Shown: positions 15,653 to 25,105, counted from the first letter of the stretch. The stretch: DNA of 64,000 bases from VRUE01 sp963703895 (GCA_963703895.1 CAVPFX010000001.1:62001-126000); one strand, 5' to 3'. Program-made: numbers and translations. Notes: generated from the sequence alone by a model not told the origin.

Positions 15653-17586
15653 CGCGCGCAAGGTTAGACCAAACGGCGGCGTTGCTTGCGCCCGTTGCCT
15701 TGATCGGCGGTCTGGCCCTGGCTGGCGGCGGCTTCGATGTGAGCGGTCGTCACATAGCTGGCCTCGCCGTCTGGCTGGTTGTGGTCGCCCTGCTGGTCTT
15801 TGGTGCGGGCTCGGCCGTGAAGCCAGAGCGACCGCTGTACTGGGCAGGCGGACTGATCGTCTGTCTGTCGCTTCTGTGTGCAATCTCATCCCTCTGGTCG
15901 GGGTCAATTGAGCTGAGCGTGATCGAGGCGGACCGGGTTGCGGTCTACCTCGGGTTCTTCCTTGCCGCGTTCCTGATCGCCCAAACCGACGAAAGGCGCC
16001 AACGTTTCGCTGAAGGCCTAACAATTGCCGTCGCCTTGGTCGTTGTACTAGGGCTGGGCAGCCGTCTCCTGCCCCATGTAATGAATGTTGCAGATTCGCT
16101 GGGCAGCGGTCCGAGGCTGCGCTACCCACTCGGCTACTGGAATGCCAACGGGGCGATCTTCGGCATCGGCGTCTCGCTTCTGCTTTGGACCAGCCGTCAG
16201 GCCGCCTGGACGGTGTTGCGCTGGCTCTCGGTCGCGATGATCCCGGCGGCGCTGCTCGCCCTCTACTTCACCTACTCGCGCGGCGGCCTGCTCGCCCTGC
16301 TCGTCGCCTCCGGCTGCCTGATCGCGCTCTCGCGAGATCGCCTCTGGCTGCTCGCCACGCTGGCGATCGGGGTGCTGGGAGCGCTGCCGGCGGTTCTAGC
16401 CGTGCAGGCGCGGCACAGCCTGGCTGACAACCTCGCCACGCAGGCGACGGTCGACCAGGGCGTCACGGTGCTCCTGATCCTGCTCGCCGGCATCGCCGTC
16501 TCGCTGTTGCTCTTCGCCGCCTTGCGCTGGGAGGAGCGTCGCGAGGGCGGGCTCAGTGGCCGAGCGGTGGCTATCTCGCGCAATCCAAGCGTCCTCAGGG
16601 GGATCGCCCTGATCGGCGTCGTGCTGGCGATCGGCGCGGTAGCGTCGGTTGGGGGACGCGCCTGGGACCAGTTCTCGAGTCCCGACATCCAGTTCCCCAA
16701 GAACCCACAGGAACACTTCTCCGATCTCTCCGGCGCCGGGCGCCACGACTTCTACAAGGTGGCGATCGAAGCCGCTGGCGAAAAGCCTGCCTTCGGCCAC
16801 GGCGCCGGCACCTACCAGTTCTCCTGGGAGCAGTTGCGCTCAATCGAACTGCCCGTCCACGACGCGCACTCGGTCTACCTGGAGGCCTTCGCCGAGCTGG
16901 GCGCGGTCGGCGGAGTGCTCGTGCTCGCCCTCGTCGGCTTCCTGCTCTGGTGCGCCTTCCTCGCCTGGCGCACAGCCCCCTATCCCGAGCGAGAGCGCTA
17001 CGCGGCGCTCTTCGCCGCGATGCTTGCCTTCGCCGTCGGCGCGGCCTTCGACTGGTTCTGGGAGATCGCCGCGCTGGGCGCGGTCTTCTTCCTCGCCGCG
17101 GGAGTAGTGGTCGCGGCCCGCTGCAGCCAGATCGCCAGCGACCCGCGCCGAGGGGGCGAGCCGGAGCGGGAGGGGCGCCGCTTTGGCCTAACCGTCATCG
17201 CCGTCATGCTTGCCTGGGCCTCGGCGGTGGCACTGGTCGGACCGCTGCTGGTCGAGCGCGAGATCGACTCCAGCCAGGCCGCGGCGGCCAGGGAAGACCT
17301 CGGTGCCGCGATCGACCACGCCAACACCGCTCGTTCGATTGAGCCCTGGGCCGCGTCGCCCTACGTGCAGCTCGGCTTGCTCACCGAGCGGCAGGGCAAC
17401 TACGGCGCCGCGATCGTGCATTTCGGCCACGCAATTGACCGCGAGGACCGCAACTGGCAGTGGTACTACCTGCTCTCGCGGGTAGAGCACGAGGCCGGCG
17501 ACGAAGAGGCGGCCGAAGCGAACCTAAAGCGGGCGCGCGAGCTCAACCCGCAGGCCCTCTGCCTGCGCGGGGAATGGACCTGCTGA
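15571..17586 (+). CDS. O-antigen ligase/polymerase-like membrane protein with TPRs
   Basis: Up to 671 aa. About 12 transmembrane helices span residues 38-530. HGAGTYQFSWEQ and HDAHSVYLEAFAELG form the Wzy_C/WaaL loop signature, and the C-terminus (about 565-660) carries TPR-like helices (AIDHANTARSIEPWA, NLKRARELNPQAL). It likely polymerises or ligates lipid-linked glycan on the outer face of the membrane. The literal ATG at 15571 overlaps the divergent signal-peptide gene by 82 bp. The first 37 residues look non-native, so a start such as TTG 15682, just before the first helix, is possible. It is coupled to the sugar transferase through a TGATG overlap. Confidence 0.85.
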   Translation: MPEQSLTSTRGRSGPDLGPRDGASRRSSRARLDQTAALLAPVALIGGLALAGGGFDVSGRHIAGLAVWLVVVALLVFGAGSAVKPERPLYWAGGLIVCLSLLCAISSLWSGSIELSVIEADRVAVYLGFFLAAFLIAQTDERRQRFAEGLTIAVALVVVLGLGSRLLPHVMNVADSLGSGPRLRYPLGYWNANGAIFGIGVSLLLWTSRQAAWTVLRWLSVAMIPAALLALYFTYSRGGLLALLVASGCLIALSRDRLWLLATLAIGVLGALPAVLAVQARHSLADNLATQATVDQGVTVLLILLAGIAVSLLLFAALRWEERREGGLSGRAVAISRNPSVLRGIALIGVVLAIGAVASVGGRAWDQFSSPDIQFPKNPQEHFSDLSGAGRHDFYKVAIEAAGEKPAFGHGAGTYQFSWEQLRSIELPVHDAHSVYLEAFAELGAVGGVLVLALVGFLLWCAFLAWRTAPYPERERYAALFAAMLAFAVGAAFDWFWEIAALGAVFFLAAGVVVAARCSQIASDPRRGGEPEREGRRFGLTVIAVMLAWASAVALVGPLLVEREIDSSQAAAAREDLGAAIDHANTARSIEPWAASPYVQLGLLTERQGNYGAAIVHFGHAIDREDRNWQWYYLLSRVEHEAGDEEAAEANLKRARELNPQALCLRGEWTC

Positions 17587-19073
17587 TGAGCGCGCGGGTG
17601 ACTGACGACGCGGAGCGGGAGGAGACGCCCACCGAAGTGAAGTCGGTTGCCCCCACCGAGGTGGCGAACCGGCTGGGGCTCACCGGCCTGAGCGGCTCGC
17701 GGCGTCGCGGCGCGATGCTGCGCCGCCTGCTTGCCGCAGGCGATTGGGGGGCAATCGTCGTCGCCCTCTGCCTCGCCACCGCGCTCACCTCGACCACGGA
17801 CGTCGCCAAGCTCTTCTGGGCCGTGCTCTTCACCCCCGCCTGGTTGTTGGTGTTGAAGCTGCACGGCCTCTACGACAACGACCATCGGCGCATTCGCCAC
17901 AGCACGCTGGACGAGTTGCCCTCGCTGATCTCCGCCAGCGCCCTCGGCACGATCGTGCTCGACGGCCTGCTCTGGTTGAGCCCCCCCGGCCCGCTTTCGG
18001 CAAAGAGCGCGATCATCGTCGGGATCGGCGCGGTTTTTGCCTGCTTCATCTCCCGGGCGGTGCTGCGCTTTGCTTGGCAACGACTGACCGGGGTGGCAAT
18101 CGGCATCGTCATCGGCCCCGCCGCTTTGGCCGACGTGGTCGCGCGCCGGATCGCTACCCATCCGGAGGCACGCCTGCAATTGGTCGGCTACCTCTCGGCG
18201 CCCCGCGACAAGGATCGGCGCGCAGCGCTGCCCAGGCTCGGCTCGATCGAAGAGATCTCGCGCGTCGCCCGGGAGCACGACGTCGAGCGCGTTGTCGTCG
18301 GCGAGCAGGAGATGGGCGAGCGCGACGTCGAGCACCTGATCGAGGAGTGCAAGGCGGCCGGGCTCGGCCTCACCTTCCTGCCCAAGCACTACGGGCTGCT
18401 GGGGCCGGGGATCGAGCTCAACCGGCTGGCCGAGCTGCCGGTGCTCGATTTCCGCTTCTCCGACCCGCCGCGCTCGACCCTTGCCCTCAAGCGCGGCCTC
18501 GACCTACTCGTCTCCGGCCTGATGCTGACCCTGCTCTCGCCGCTGCTGGTCGCGATCGCGTTGCTGATCGTGGTCGACTCCGGCACACCGGTCTTCTTCC
18601 GCCAGAAACGCGCCGGCAAGGACGGCGTGCCGTTCACGATGCTCAAGTTCCGCACCATGGTCACCGACGCCGAGGAGCGCCTGGCTGAACTGGTCGATCT
18701 CGAGCAGCTCGACGAGCCCGCCTTCAAGATCGTCGACGACCCGCGAATCACCCGCGCCGGGAAGTTGCTGCGGCGGACCAGCCTCGACGAGCTGCCGCAG
18801 CTGATCAACGTGCTGCGGGGCGACATGTCGCTGGTCGGGCCGCGGCCAGAGGAGGAGGCGGTGGTCGCCCTCTATGACGAGCGCCAGCGCGCCCGGCTCG
18901 CGATCAAGCCTGGCCTGACCGGGCCAATGCAGGTCTACGGACGCGGCGACCTCACCTTCGAGGAGCGACTGGCGATGGAGCGCGACTACCTCGACAACCT
19001 CTCGGTCGCCGGCGATCTGGCGATCCTCTTGCGCACGCCGCGGGCAATCGTCCGCGGCGAAGGCGCCTACTAG
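17586..19073 (+). CDS. Polyprenyl-phosphate sugar-1-phosphate transferase (WbaP/EpsE-type)
   Basis: 495 aa initiating glycosyltransferase. N-terminal membrane helices (about 40-160) and a CoA-binding-like Rossmann domain (about 165-270) precede the catalytic bacterial sugar transferase domain from about 300. Signature elements are FFRQKRAGKDGVPFTMLKFR, DDPRITRAGKLLRRTSLDEL and PQLINVLRGDMSLVGPRPE. It transfers a sugar-1-phosphate from a nucleotide sugar to undecaprenyl phosphate, the first committed step of glycan assembly. The ATG at 17586 overlaps the preceding stop; the longer upstream frame is not coding. Confidence 0.93.
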   Translation: MSARVTDDAEREETPTEVKSVAPTEVANRLGLTGLSGSRRRGAMLRRLLAAGDWGAIVVALCLATALTSTTDVAKLFWAVLFTPAWLLVLKLHGLYDNDHRRIRHSTLDELPSLISASALGTIVLDGLLWLSPPGPLSAKSAIIVGIGAVFACFISRAVLRFAWQRLTGVAIGIVIGPAALADVVARRIATHPEARLQLVGYLSAPRDKDRRAALPRLGSIEEISRVAREHDVERVVVGEQEMGERDVEHLIEECKAAGLGLTFLPKHYGLLGPGIELNRLAELPVLDFRFSDPPRSTLALKRGLDLLVSGLMLTLLSPLLVAIALLIVVDSGTPVFFRQKRAGKDGVPFTMLKFRTMVTDAEERLAELVDLEQLDEPAFKIVDDPRITRAGKLLRRTSLDELPQLINVLRGDMSLVGPRPEEEAVVALYDERQRARLAIKPGLTGPMQVYGRGDLTFEERLAMERDYLDNLSVAGDLAILLRTPRAIVRGEGAY

Positions 19074-19096
19074 CCTGCGCTGTGCGCTAGCCGCGT

Positions 19097-19990
19097 ATGG
19101 CAGGAAAAAGGAACAGCGGAGCGGATTTGGACCTCGAGATCGTCATCGTCAGCCACGGCGCCGAAGAGCTGCTGCGTCGCTGCCTGCGCTCGCTGGCCGA
19201 GCACCCGGCGCAGGGAACGATGCGGGTGACCGTGGTCGACAGCGGCAGCCCCGACGCAACTCCGGACATGGTCGAGCGCGAGTTCCCCGCCGTGCGCCTG
19301 CTGCGCCGCGAGAACATCGGCTTCTCCGCCGCCAACAACGTCGTCCTGCGCGAGGACGAGGCGCGGGCGGTGCTGTTGCTCAATCCCGATACCGAGGTCT
19401 ACGCGGGAACCCTGGATGCCGGGCTGGCGCGCCTGTACTCCGACGAGCGGATCGGCATGGTCGGCTGCAAGCTGGTCACCGAGTCGGGGGAGTTGGACCA
19501 CGCCTGCAAGCGCTCCTTCCCGACGCCGCTCAGCGCCCTCGCCCACTTCACCGGTGTCGGCCGCGGCGAGGAAGCAGGTGAGTCGCTGAGCCAGTACCGC
19601 GCGACCCACCTCGGCGACGACGACCCCGGCGAGGTCGACGCGGTAAACGGCGCCTTCATGCTCTGCCGCGCCGAGGCGGTGCGCGAGGTCGGCCTGCTCG
19701 ACGAGGGCTACTGGCTCTACATGGAGGACCTCGACTGGTGCCGGCGCTTCTGGCAGGCCGGCTGGAAGGTCTTCTACGAGCCGGCGGGAGTGGCTCTGCA
19801 CGTCAAGGGAGGCTCCAGCGGCAAGCGCCGCGCGCCCAAACAGGAGATCGCCTTCCACCGCGGCATGGGCCGGTTCTACCGCCGTTTCGACGCGGACGAG
19901 CACAACCCGCTGGTCAACGCTGCCGTCTACGCCGGCATCGGCGCCAAGCTGGCAGTAAGCCTCGGCATCACCGCGGTGCGCGGGCGCTAG
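19097..19990 (+). CDS. GT2 glycosyltransferase (WbbL-like)
   Basis: 297 aa inverting GT-A enzyme. EIVIVSHGAEELLRRCLRSL opens the fold, followed by NIGFSAANN and the metal-binding LLNPDTEV. FMLCRAEAVREVGLLDEGYW and YMEDLDWCRRFWQAGW form the acceptor/catalytic region, as in rhamnosyltransferases of the WbbL group. It probably adds a sugar, plausibly rhamnose given rfbABCD nearby, to a lipid-linked acceptor in the cytoplasm. It follows the sugar transferase by 23 bp on the same strand. Confidence 0.9.
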   Translation: MAGKRNSGADLDLEIVIVSHGAEELLRRCLRSLAEHPAQGTMRVTVVDSGSPDATPDMVEREFPAVRLLRRENIGFSAANNVVLREDEARAVLLLNPDTEVYAGTLDAGLARLYSDERIGMVGCKLVTESGELDHACKRSFPTPLSALAHFTGVGRGEEAGESLSQYRATHLGDDDPGEVDAVNGAFMLCRAEAVREVGLLDEGYWLYMEDLDWCRRFWQAGWKVFYEPAGVALHVKGGSSGKRRAPKQEIAFHRGMGRFYRRFDADEHNPLVNAAVYAGIGAKLAVSLGITAVRGR

Positions 19991-19994
19991 ACCC

Positions 19995-20402
19995 TTAGCC
20001 CGCGGTGAGCACGGCCACTTCGGTGGCATCGCCGACAGCCCTGGCGAGGCGGCGATCGAGCGTGATCAGGGGCACATCCAAGGCCTCGGCAAGGGCGACG
20101 TAGAGACCGTCGTAGAAGCTGAGGTTGTGGCGTAGCTCCCAGGCCCGGTGGATCAGGCCAATGTGGTCGATGCGGCGAAACGGCATTCGCATCAGATCCA
20201 GCAGCGCCGCGTCCGCCCTGTCCTCACCCAACCGACCGGCAGCAACTTCGCGGCGCAGCCCCTGACCGACCTCCGCATCGATCAGATGCGGAACCCAGAG
20301 GGATCGATCGGCGCCACCGGCCGAGAGCTGCGCCTCGGCCCAGGGAGCGTGCTCGGCGTCGGCCAGCACGCCGACGACGACCGATGCGTCGATGACGGGC
20401 AC
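19995..20402 (-). CDS. vapC: VapC-family PIN-domain ribonuclease toxin
   Basis: 135 aa. MPVIDASVVVGVL has the first PIN acidic residue (Asp5), IDAEVGQGLRRE the conserved Glu, and YDGLYVALAEALDVPLITLDRRLARA the D-x-x-Y/A-LAE...TxD motifs. The four acidic residues bind Mg/Mn for RNA cleavage. It lies 6 bp after its antitoxin gene and converges on the GT2 gene. Such pairs are often mobile; this one sits between glycan genes. Confidence 0.9.
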   Translation of the reverse strand: MPVIDASVVVGVLADAEHAPWAEAQLSAGGADRSLWVPHLIDAEVGQGLRREVAAGRLGEDRADAALLDLMRMPFRRIDHIGLIHRAWELRHNLSFYDGLYVALAEALDVPLITLDRRLARAVGDATEVAVLTAG

Positions 20403-20408
20403 GGTCCG

Positions 20409-20639
20409 CTACTCGCCGCGGGATGCTCGAATGCCCTCGACGATCTCCTCGGTGGTGATCCCGGAGGGGCCGCGCGCTCGAGCGCGGGCAAAGACATCCC
20501 CGAGGGTCAGCTGCTTGGAGAGCTCTTCGAGGTCGCGCTTTATGTAGTCGGAGAGGGAGATCCCCTCTTCGGCAGCGCGCACCTTGAGCGTCCTGTGGAC
20601 TTCGTCGGGCACGTTGCGGATCTGGATCATCTTGGGCAT
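20409..20639 (-). CDS. vapB: VapB/FitA-like ribbon-helix-helix antitoxin
   Basis: 76 aa. MPKMIQIRNVPDEVHRTLKV begins a ribbon-helix-helix domain (beta strand IQIRNVP, helix DEVHRTLKVRAAEEG, turn, helix SLSDYIKRDLEELS) of the FitA type. The C-terminal region (ITTEEIVEGIRASRGE) should wrap around the PIN toxin. The upstream open frame contains no domain, so the ATG at 20639 was chosen. A GACATGTC palindrome (20665-20672) and repeated CATGTGG lie just upstream and may be its operator. Confidence 0.85.
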   Translation of the reverse strand: MPKMIQIRNVPDEVHRTLKVRAAEEGISLSDYIKRDLEELSKQLTLGDVFARARARGPSGITTEEIVEGIRASRGE

Positions 20640-20778
20640 GTGGATGACATTAGGCCATGTGGCGGACATGTCTATGGCGATTGCGTGGTTCATGGCAGGG
20701 ATCCTGCAGGGCGTGGACGCAACCGTGGTGCGCCGATCGAGGCGATCGACGAGCCGAAGCGTGACGGAAGGCGCGCTG

Positions 20779-21327
20779 CTAGAACGGCAGCGTCTCGCCG
20801 ACTTCGGCGAGGGTGGGCGCGGTCTTGTCGCGCTCGGAGAGGAGCGGATCGTCAACCGGCCACTCGACCCCGACGCCGGGGTCGTCCCAGGCGATGCCGG
20901 ACTCGGTGGCGGGGTCGTAGGTGCTGGAGCAGAGGTAGGTGACGTCGGCGACCTCGCTGAGCACGGCGAAGCCGTGGCCGAAGCCGACCGGGACGAAGAG
21001 CTGGCGGTGGGTCTCGTCGTCGAGGACGTGGCCCTCCCACTGGCCGTAGGTGGGAGAGTCGCGGCGAAGGTCGACGGCGACGTCGAAGATCTTGCCGCGC
21101 GGGCAGCGCACCAGCTTCGCCTGGCCGGGCTCGGTCTGGAAGTGCAGGCCGCGCAGGGTGCCCTTGGAGGAGCGGGAGTGATTGTGCTGGACGAACTCGA
21201 CCTCGACCCCGTGCTCGGCCCAGAGGTCGCGGCGGTAGGTCTCGACCATGAAGCCGCGCTCGTCGCCGTGGACGGCCGGCCCGAGCAGGGCGACCCCCTC
21301 GAGCTTGGTCGGCAGGCGCTCGAGCAT
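20779..21327 (-). CDS. rfbC: dTDP-4-dehydrorhamnose 3,5-epimerase (RmlC)
   Basis: 182 aa cupin enzyme converting dTDP-4-keto-6-deoxyglucose to dTDP-4-keto-L-rhamnose. GDERGFMVETYR, FVQHNHSRSSKGTLRGLHFQ (catalytic His in RGLHFQ) and YGQWEGHVLDDETHRQLFVP are family signatures. GFGHGFAVLS and YLCSSTYDPATESGIAWDDP complete the barrel. The start overlaps the rfbB stop (TGATG). It is the last gene of the rfbA-D-B-C operon. Confidence 0.96.
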   Translation of the reverse strand: MLERLPTKLEGVALLGPAVHGDERGFMVETYRRDLWAEHGVEVEFVQHNHSRSSKGTLRGLHFQTEPGQAKLVRCPRGKIFDVAVDLRRDSPTYGQWEGHVLDDETHRQLFVPVGFGHGFAVLSEVADVTYLCSSTYDPATESGIAWDDPGVGVEWPVDDPLLSERDKTAPTLAEVGETLPF

Positions 21328-22310
21328 CAGCCCAGGGCCTTGCCGTACTGCTTTTCGTAGTACTCGCGGTACTCGCCGGAGCGGATCGGGCCCCACCAGT
21401 CCTCGTTCTCGCGGTACCAGGCGACGGTCTTCTCCAGACCCTCGGCGAAGTGGACCTGGGCCTCCCAACCGAGCTGCTCCTTCAGCTTGGCCGAGGAGAG
21501 CGAGTAGCGGCGGTCGTGCCCGGGGCGGTCGGTGACGTACTCGATCAGCGACTCGTCTTTGCCGGTCAGCTCGATCACCCGCTTGATCACCTCGATGTTC
21601 TCGCACTCGTCGGGACCGCCGACGTTGTAGGCCTCGCCGGCCTGGCCCTTGCCCAGCACGGTGTGGATGCCACGGCAGAAGTCCTCGACGTAGAGCCAGT
21701 TGCGGACCTGCTTGCCGTCGCCATAGACCGGCAGCGAGTCGCCGTGCAGGGCGTTGAGCGTGATCAGCGGGATCAGCTTCTCCGGGTATTGGCGGGGGCC
21801 GTAGTTGTTGGAGCCGCGCACGATCGAGGCGTCGATGCCGTAGGTGTGGACGTGGGCGGTGACCAGCAGGTCGCCGGCGGCCTTTGTCGCCGAGTAGGGC
21901 GAGGAGGGGTCGAGCGGCGAGGTCTCGGTGAAGGAGCCCGACTCGATCGAGCCGTAGACCTCGTCGGTGGAGACCTGCAGGTAGCGGCCGATGCCAAGCT
22001 CGCGGGCGGCGTCGAGCAGGGTGCCGGTGCCGATCACGTGGGTGCGGGCGAAGGCGTCCTGGTCGTCGATCGAGCGGTCGACGTGGGACTCGGCGGCGAA
22101 GTTGACGACGGCGTCGCAACCCTCCATCGCCTCGCGCACGATCTTCGGGTCCTCGATCGCGCCCTCGATCAGCTCCGTCCCCTCCGGCAGGTTCTCGCGG
22201 CGGCCAGCGTAGGTGAGCTTGTCGAGCACCCGCACCTCGTGCTCGCCGCCGGCCAGTCGCACGTAGGTGGAACCGATGAAACCGGCGGCGCCGGTTACGA
22301 GGAGCTTCAT
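21327..22310 (-). CDS. rfbB: dTDP-glucose 4,6-dehydratase (RmlB)
   Basis: 327 aa extended SDR. TGAAGFIGSTYVRLAG binds NAD, FAAESHVDRSIDDQDAF and QVSTDEVYGSI hold the catalytic Thr-Asp-Glu, and YSATKA gives Tyr and Lys. NNYGPRQYPEKLIPL is the substrate loop. It makes dTDP-4-keto-6-deoxyglucose. The ATG at 22310 lies within a 4-bp overlap with the rfbD end; the 55-codon upstream extension of the open frame is antisense noise. Confidence 0.96.
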   Translation of the reverse strand: MKLLVTGAAGFIGSTYVRLAGGEHEVRVLDKLTYAGRRENLPEGTELIEGAIEDPKIVREAMEGCDAVVNFAAESHVDRSIDDQDAFARTHVIGTGTLLDAARELGIGRYLQVSTDEVYGSIESGSFTETSPLDPSSPYSATKAAGDLLVTAHVHTYGIDASIVRGSNNYGPRQYPEKLIPLITLNALHGDSLPVYGDGKQVRNWLYVEDFCRGIHTVLGKGQAGEAYNVGGPDECENIEVIKRVIELTGKDESLIEYVTDRPGHDRRYSLSSAKLKEQLGWEAQVHFAEGLEKTVAWYRENEDWWGPIRSGEYREYYEKQYGKALG

Positions 22311-23161
22311 GCCGCGGCCTCCTGCTCGGCCGAGCGCTGGGAGAGGTAGGCGGAGAGGCCGTCGCGCCAAGGCGGCAGCTCGATCGCGTGTTCGCGCTGG
22401 CTGGCCAGGGCCGAGTAGGCGGGGCGGGGTGCGGGGCGTCCGAGCATGTCCGTGGTGGCGGAGAGGACCAGGCACTCGACTTTGGCCTGGTCGAAGATCT
22501 CGCGGGCGAAGTCGTACCAGGAACAGGCGCCGCCGGCAGCCATGTGGTGGATGCCGAACTCGATTCCCTCGATCAGGCGGACGATCCCGTAGGCGAGGTG
22601 CCAGGTGTAGGTCGGCGAGCCGACCTGGTCGCGCACGACCAGCACCTCGTTCTGGGTCGAGGCGAGGCGCAGCATCGTCTCGACGAAGTTGGAGCCGCCA
22701 ATGCCGAAGAGCCAGGAGGAGCGGACGACGAAGTGGCGCTTGTTGGCGGCGGCGGTCGCCTCCTCGCCGGCGAGCTTGGTGCGGCCGTAGGCGGAGAGCG
22801 GCGCGGTCTGGTCGGTTTCGACGTAGGGCGCGCCCTTGCTGCCGTCGAAGACGTAGTCGCTGGAGACGTAGACGACGCTGGCGCCGACCTCGGCCGCGGC
22901 GGCAGCGACGTTGCCGGCGGCGGCGCCGTTGACAGCGAGGGCGTCCTCCTCTGAGGCCTCAGCGCCGTCGACGTCGGTCCAGGCGGCGCAGTTGATCGCC
23001 ACGTCGGGGCGCTCGAGCTCGAACTTGGCGCCAAGCGCGCCGGCATCGGTGACGTCGAGCTCGGTGCGACCGAAGCCGACCACGTCGTGGCCAGCGTTGC
23101 CCGCGGCGAGGACGACGTCGCGGCCGAGCATCCCACCGGCACCGGTTACCAGGACCTTCAT
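22307..23161 (-). CDS. rfbD: dTDP-4-dehydrorhamnose reductase (RmlD)
   Basis: 284 aa. MKVLVTGAGGMLGRDVVLAA is the NADPH-binding site, INCAAWTDVDGAE and YVSSDYVFDGSKGAPYVETD are RmlD hallmarks, and YGRTKLAGE carries the catalytic Tyr and Lys. It completes dTDP-L-rhamnose. The ATG at 23161 fits the domain start and follows the rfbA stop by 13 bp. Confidence 0.96.
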   Translation of the reverse strand: MKVLVTGAGGMLGRDVVLAAGNAGHDVVGFGRTELDVTDAGALGAKFELERPDVAINCAAWTDVDGAEASEEDALAVNGAAAGNVAAAAAEVGASVVYVSSDYVFDGSKGAPYVETDQTAPLSAYGRTKLAGEEATAAANKRHFVVRSSWLFGIGGSNFVETMLRLASTQNEVLVVRDQVGSPTYTWHLAYGIVRLIEGIEFGIHHMAAGGACSWYDFAREIFDQAKVECLVLSATTDMLGRPAPRPAYSALASQREHAIELPPWRDGLSAYLSQRSAEQEAAA

Positions 23162-23174
23162 CGCCGCACCCCCA

Positions 23175-24251
23175 TCAGATGATCTTGATCTCAGACTTGT
23201 CGCCAACCAGCATCCGCAGCGTCTTCGGCATGCCGTCGCTGCGGGTCAGCTTGACTTCGCGGCCGAGCAGGCTCGCCTCCATGCGGGTGCCGAGGTCCTC
23301 GACCACGGAGCCGGCGAGGATGATCGAGTGCTCGACTTCGGAGCGGCGCACGCAGACGTCGTCGCCGATCGAGGTGTAGGGGCCGACGTAGGCGTCCTCG
23401 ATGCGGGCGCCGGCGCCGATCACGGCCGGACCGCGCACTACCGAGTTCACCAACACCGCGCCGGGCTCGACGACGACGCGGCCCTCGATCTTCGAGCCTT
23501 CATCGACCTCCCCCTCGATCTTGGTCTCTATCTCCTCCAGCACCAGTCGGTTGGCCTCGAGCATGTCGGCGAGCTGGCCGGTGTCCTTCCACCAGCCGCT
23601 GACCACCTCGGACTTCACGGTCTTGCCCTCTTCGATCAGGCTCTGGATCGCCTCCGTTATCTCCAGCTCGCCGCGCCAGGAGGGCTCGAGCGCACGCGCC
23701 GCCTCGAAGATCGGCGGAGCGAAGAGGTAGACGCCAACCAGGGCGAGGTTCGAGGGCGGGTCTTTGGGCTTCTCGACCAGGCGCACGATCCGCTCGCCGT
23801 CGAGCTCGGCGACCCCGTAGGACTGCGGGTCGTCGACCGGCGTGAGCAGGATCAGCGCGTCCGGCTCCTCCTCGCGGAAGGTCGAGACGAGGCCGCGCAG
23901 GCCGTCGGCGAGCAGGTTGTCGCCGAGGTACATGACGAAGGGCGAGCCGCCGATGAACTCCTCCGCGGTCAACACCGCGTGGGCGAGACCGGCGGGCTTG
24001 TCCTGGACGATGTAGGTGATCTTGGCGCCGAAGGCCGAACCGTCGCCGGCCGCCTCGCGGATCTCGTCGCCGGTCTCCGGGGCGATGATGATTCCGATCT
24101 CGGTGACGCCGGCATCGACCAGCGCCTCGATCCCGTAGAAGAGCACGGGCTTGTTGGCAACTGGGACCAGCTGCTTCGCCGAGGTGTGGGTGATCGGGCG
24201 CAGCCGCGTACCGGCGCCGCCAGAGAGGATCAGGCCTTTGAGGTCTTGCAC
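23175..24251 (-). CDS. rfbA: Glucose-1-phosphate thymidylyltransferase, long form (RmlA)
   Basis: 358 aa, longer than the classic 290-aa RmlA because of a C-terminal left-handed beta-helix (isoleucine-patch hexapeptides, about 250-340: VVVEPGAVLVNSVVRGPAVI, IGAGARIEDAYVGPYTSIGD). The N-terminus LILSGGAGTRLRPITHTSAK is the nucleotidyltransferase loop. PFVMYLGDNLL binds metal and EKPKDPPSNLALVGVY the sugar. It belongs to the long RmlA group found in actinobacteria and archaea, first in the rhamnose operon. Confidence 0.93.
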   Translation of the reverse strand: MQDLKGLILSGGAGTRLRPITHTSAKQLVPVANKPVLFYGIEALVDAGVTEIGIIIAPETGDEIREAAGDGSAFGAKITYIVQDKPAGLAHAVLTAEEFIGGSPFVMYLGDNLLADGLRGLVSTFREEEPDALILLTPVDDPQSYGVAELDGERIVRLVEKPKDPPSNLALVGVYLFAPPIFEAARALEPSWRGELEITEAIQSLIEEGKTVKSEVVSGWWKDTGQLADMLEANRLVLEEIETKIEGEVDEGSKIEGRVVVEPGAVLVNSVVRGPAVIGAGARIEDAYVGPYTSIGDDVCVRRSEVEHSIILAGSVVEDLGTRMEASLLGREVKLTRSDGMPKTLRMLVGDKSEIKII

Positions 24252-24280
24252 GTCGCCGGAAGGCTATCGTCGCGCCGACG

Positions 24281-25105
24281 ATGAGCCCGGACGCCCCCCC
24301 GCCCGCAATCGACATCGCGATCGTCAACTGGAACACGGCCGCGGCGGCGCTGGCCGCGGCCGACGCCTATCTCGCCTCCGCGGGCGTGGCCGCGAAGGTG
24401 ACGATCATCGACAACGACTCGCGTCCTGAGCAGCGCGAGCTGCTGCGCGCGAGCTGCCCCGAGGGGGTGCGGCTCGACCTCAGCGAGGAGAACCTCGGCT
24501 ACGGCCGAGCCGCCAACCGGGCGCTGCGCGACGGCAGCGGCGAGCTGGTCTGCGTCAGCAACGCCGACGTGCTGGCCGAGCCCGGCGCCCTGGCGGCGAT
24601 GGCCGCGCTGGCGGTCGAGGAGCCGCATGCCGGCATGGTCGGCCCGGTCTTCGGCGGCGACACCGATCGCTACCACGCGGCGCTGCCGGGAACGGCGACG
24701 ATGCTGGCGCGGATCTTCGCCGGTTCCTTCGGCGGGCGACCGCAGCCCAGCCCGGCCCCCGGCGAGGTGGCCACGGTTGGCCAGCCCTCGGGCGCCTGCT
24801 TCGTAGTCAAGCGCGAGACCTGGGAGTCGATGGCTGGCTTCGACGAGGGCTTCTTCCTCTGGTACGAGGACGTCGACCTGGCCAAGCGCCTGCATGACGC
24901 CGGCTATCGCAACCTCATCGTCGGCTCGGCGAGGGTCGGCCACGCCGGTGCCGAGGCCTTCGTCCAGATCGATCGGCGTGAGCAGCAAGCGATCCGCCTG
25001 CGCTCGGTCGAACGCTACATTCGCCTCCACCACCGCCGGGCAATGCCAATCGCCGCTCCGCTACTTAGGCTCTCCCGACGCCTTAGAGCGGGCGGCGCCC
25101 GATGA
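24281..25105 (+). CDS. GT2 glycosyltransferase
   Basis: 274 aa GT-A enzyme. IDIAIVNWNTAAAALAAADA opens the fold; NLGYGRAANRAL and VCVSNADVLAEPGAL give the nucleotide-sugar and metal site (NAD variant of DxD). GFDEGFFLWYEDVDLAKRLH is the ED motif with the catalytic base. The C-terminus is basic. It is divergent from rfbA and overlaps the next GT gene by 4 bp (ATGA). The acceptor is unknown. Confidence 0.9.
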   Translation: MSPDAPPPAIDIAIVNWNTAAAALAAADAYLASAGVAAKVTIIDNDSRPEQRELLRASCPEGVRLDLSEENLGYGRAANRALRDGSGELVCVSNADVLAEPGALAAMAALAVEEPHAGMVGPVFGGDTDRYHAALPGTATMLARIFAGSFGGRPQPSPAPGEVATVGQPSGACFVVKRETWESMAGFDEGFFLWYEDVDLAKRLHDAGYRNLIVGSARVGHAGAEAFVQIDRREQQAIRLRSVERYIRLHHRRAMPIAAPLLRLSRRLRAGGAR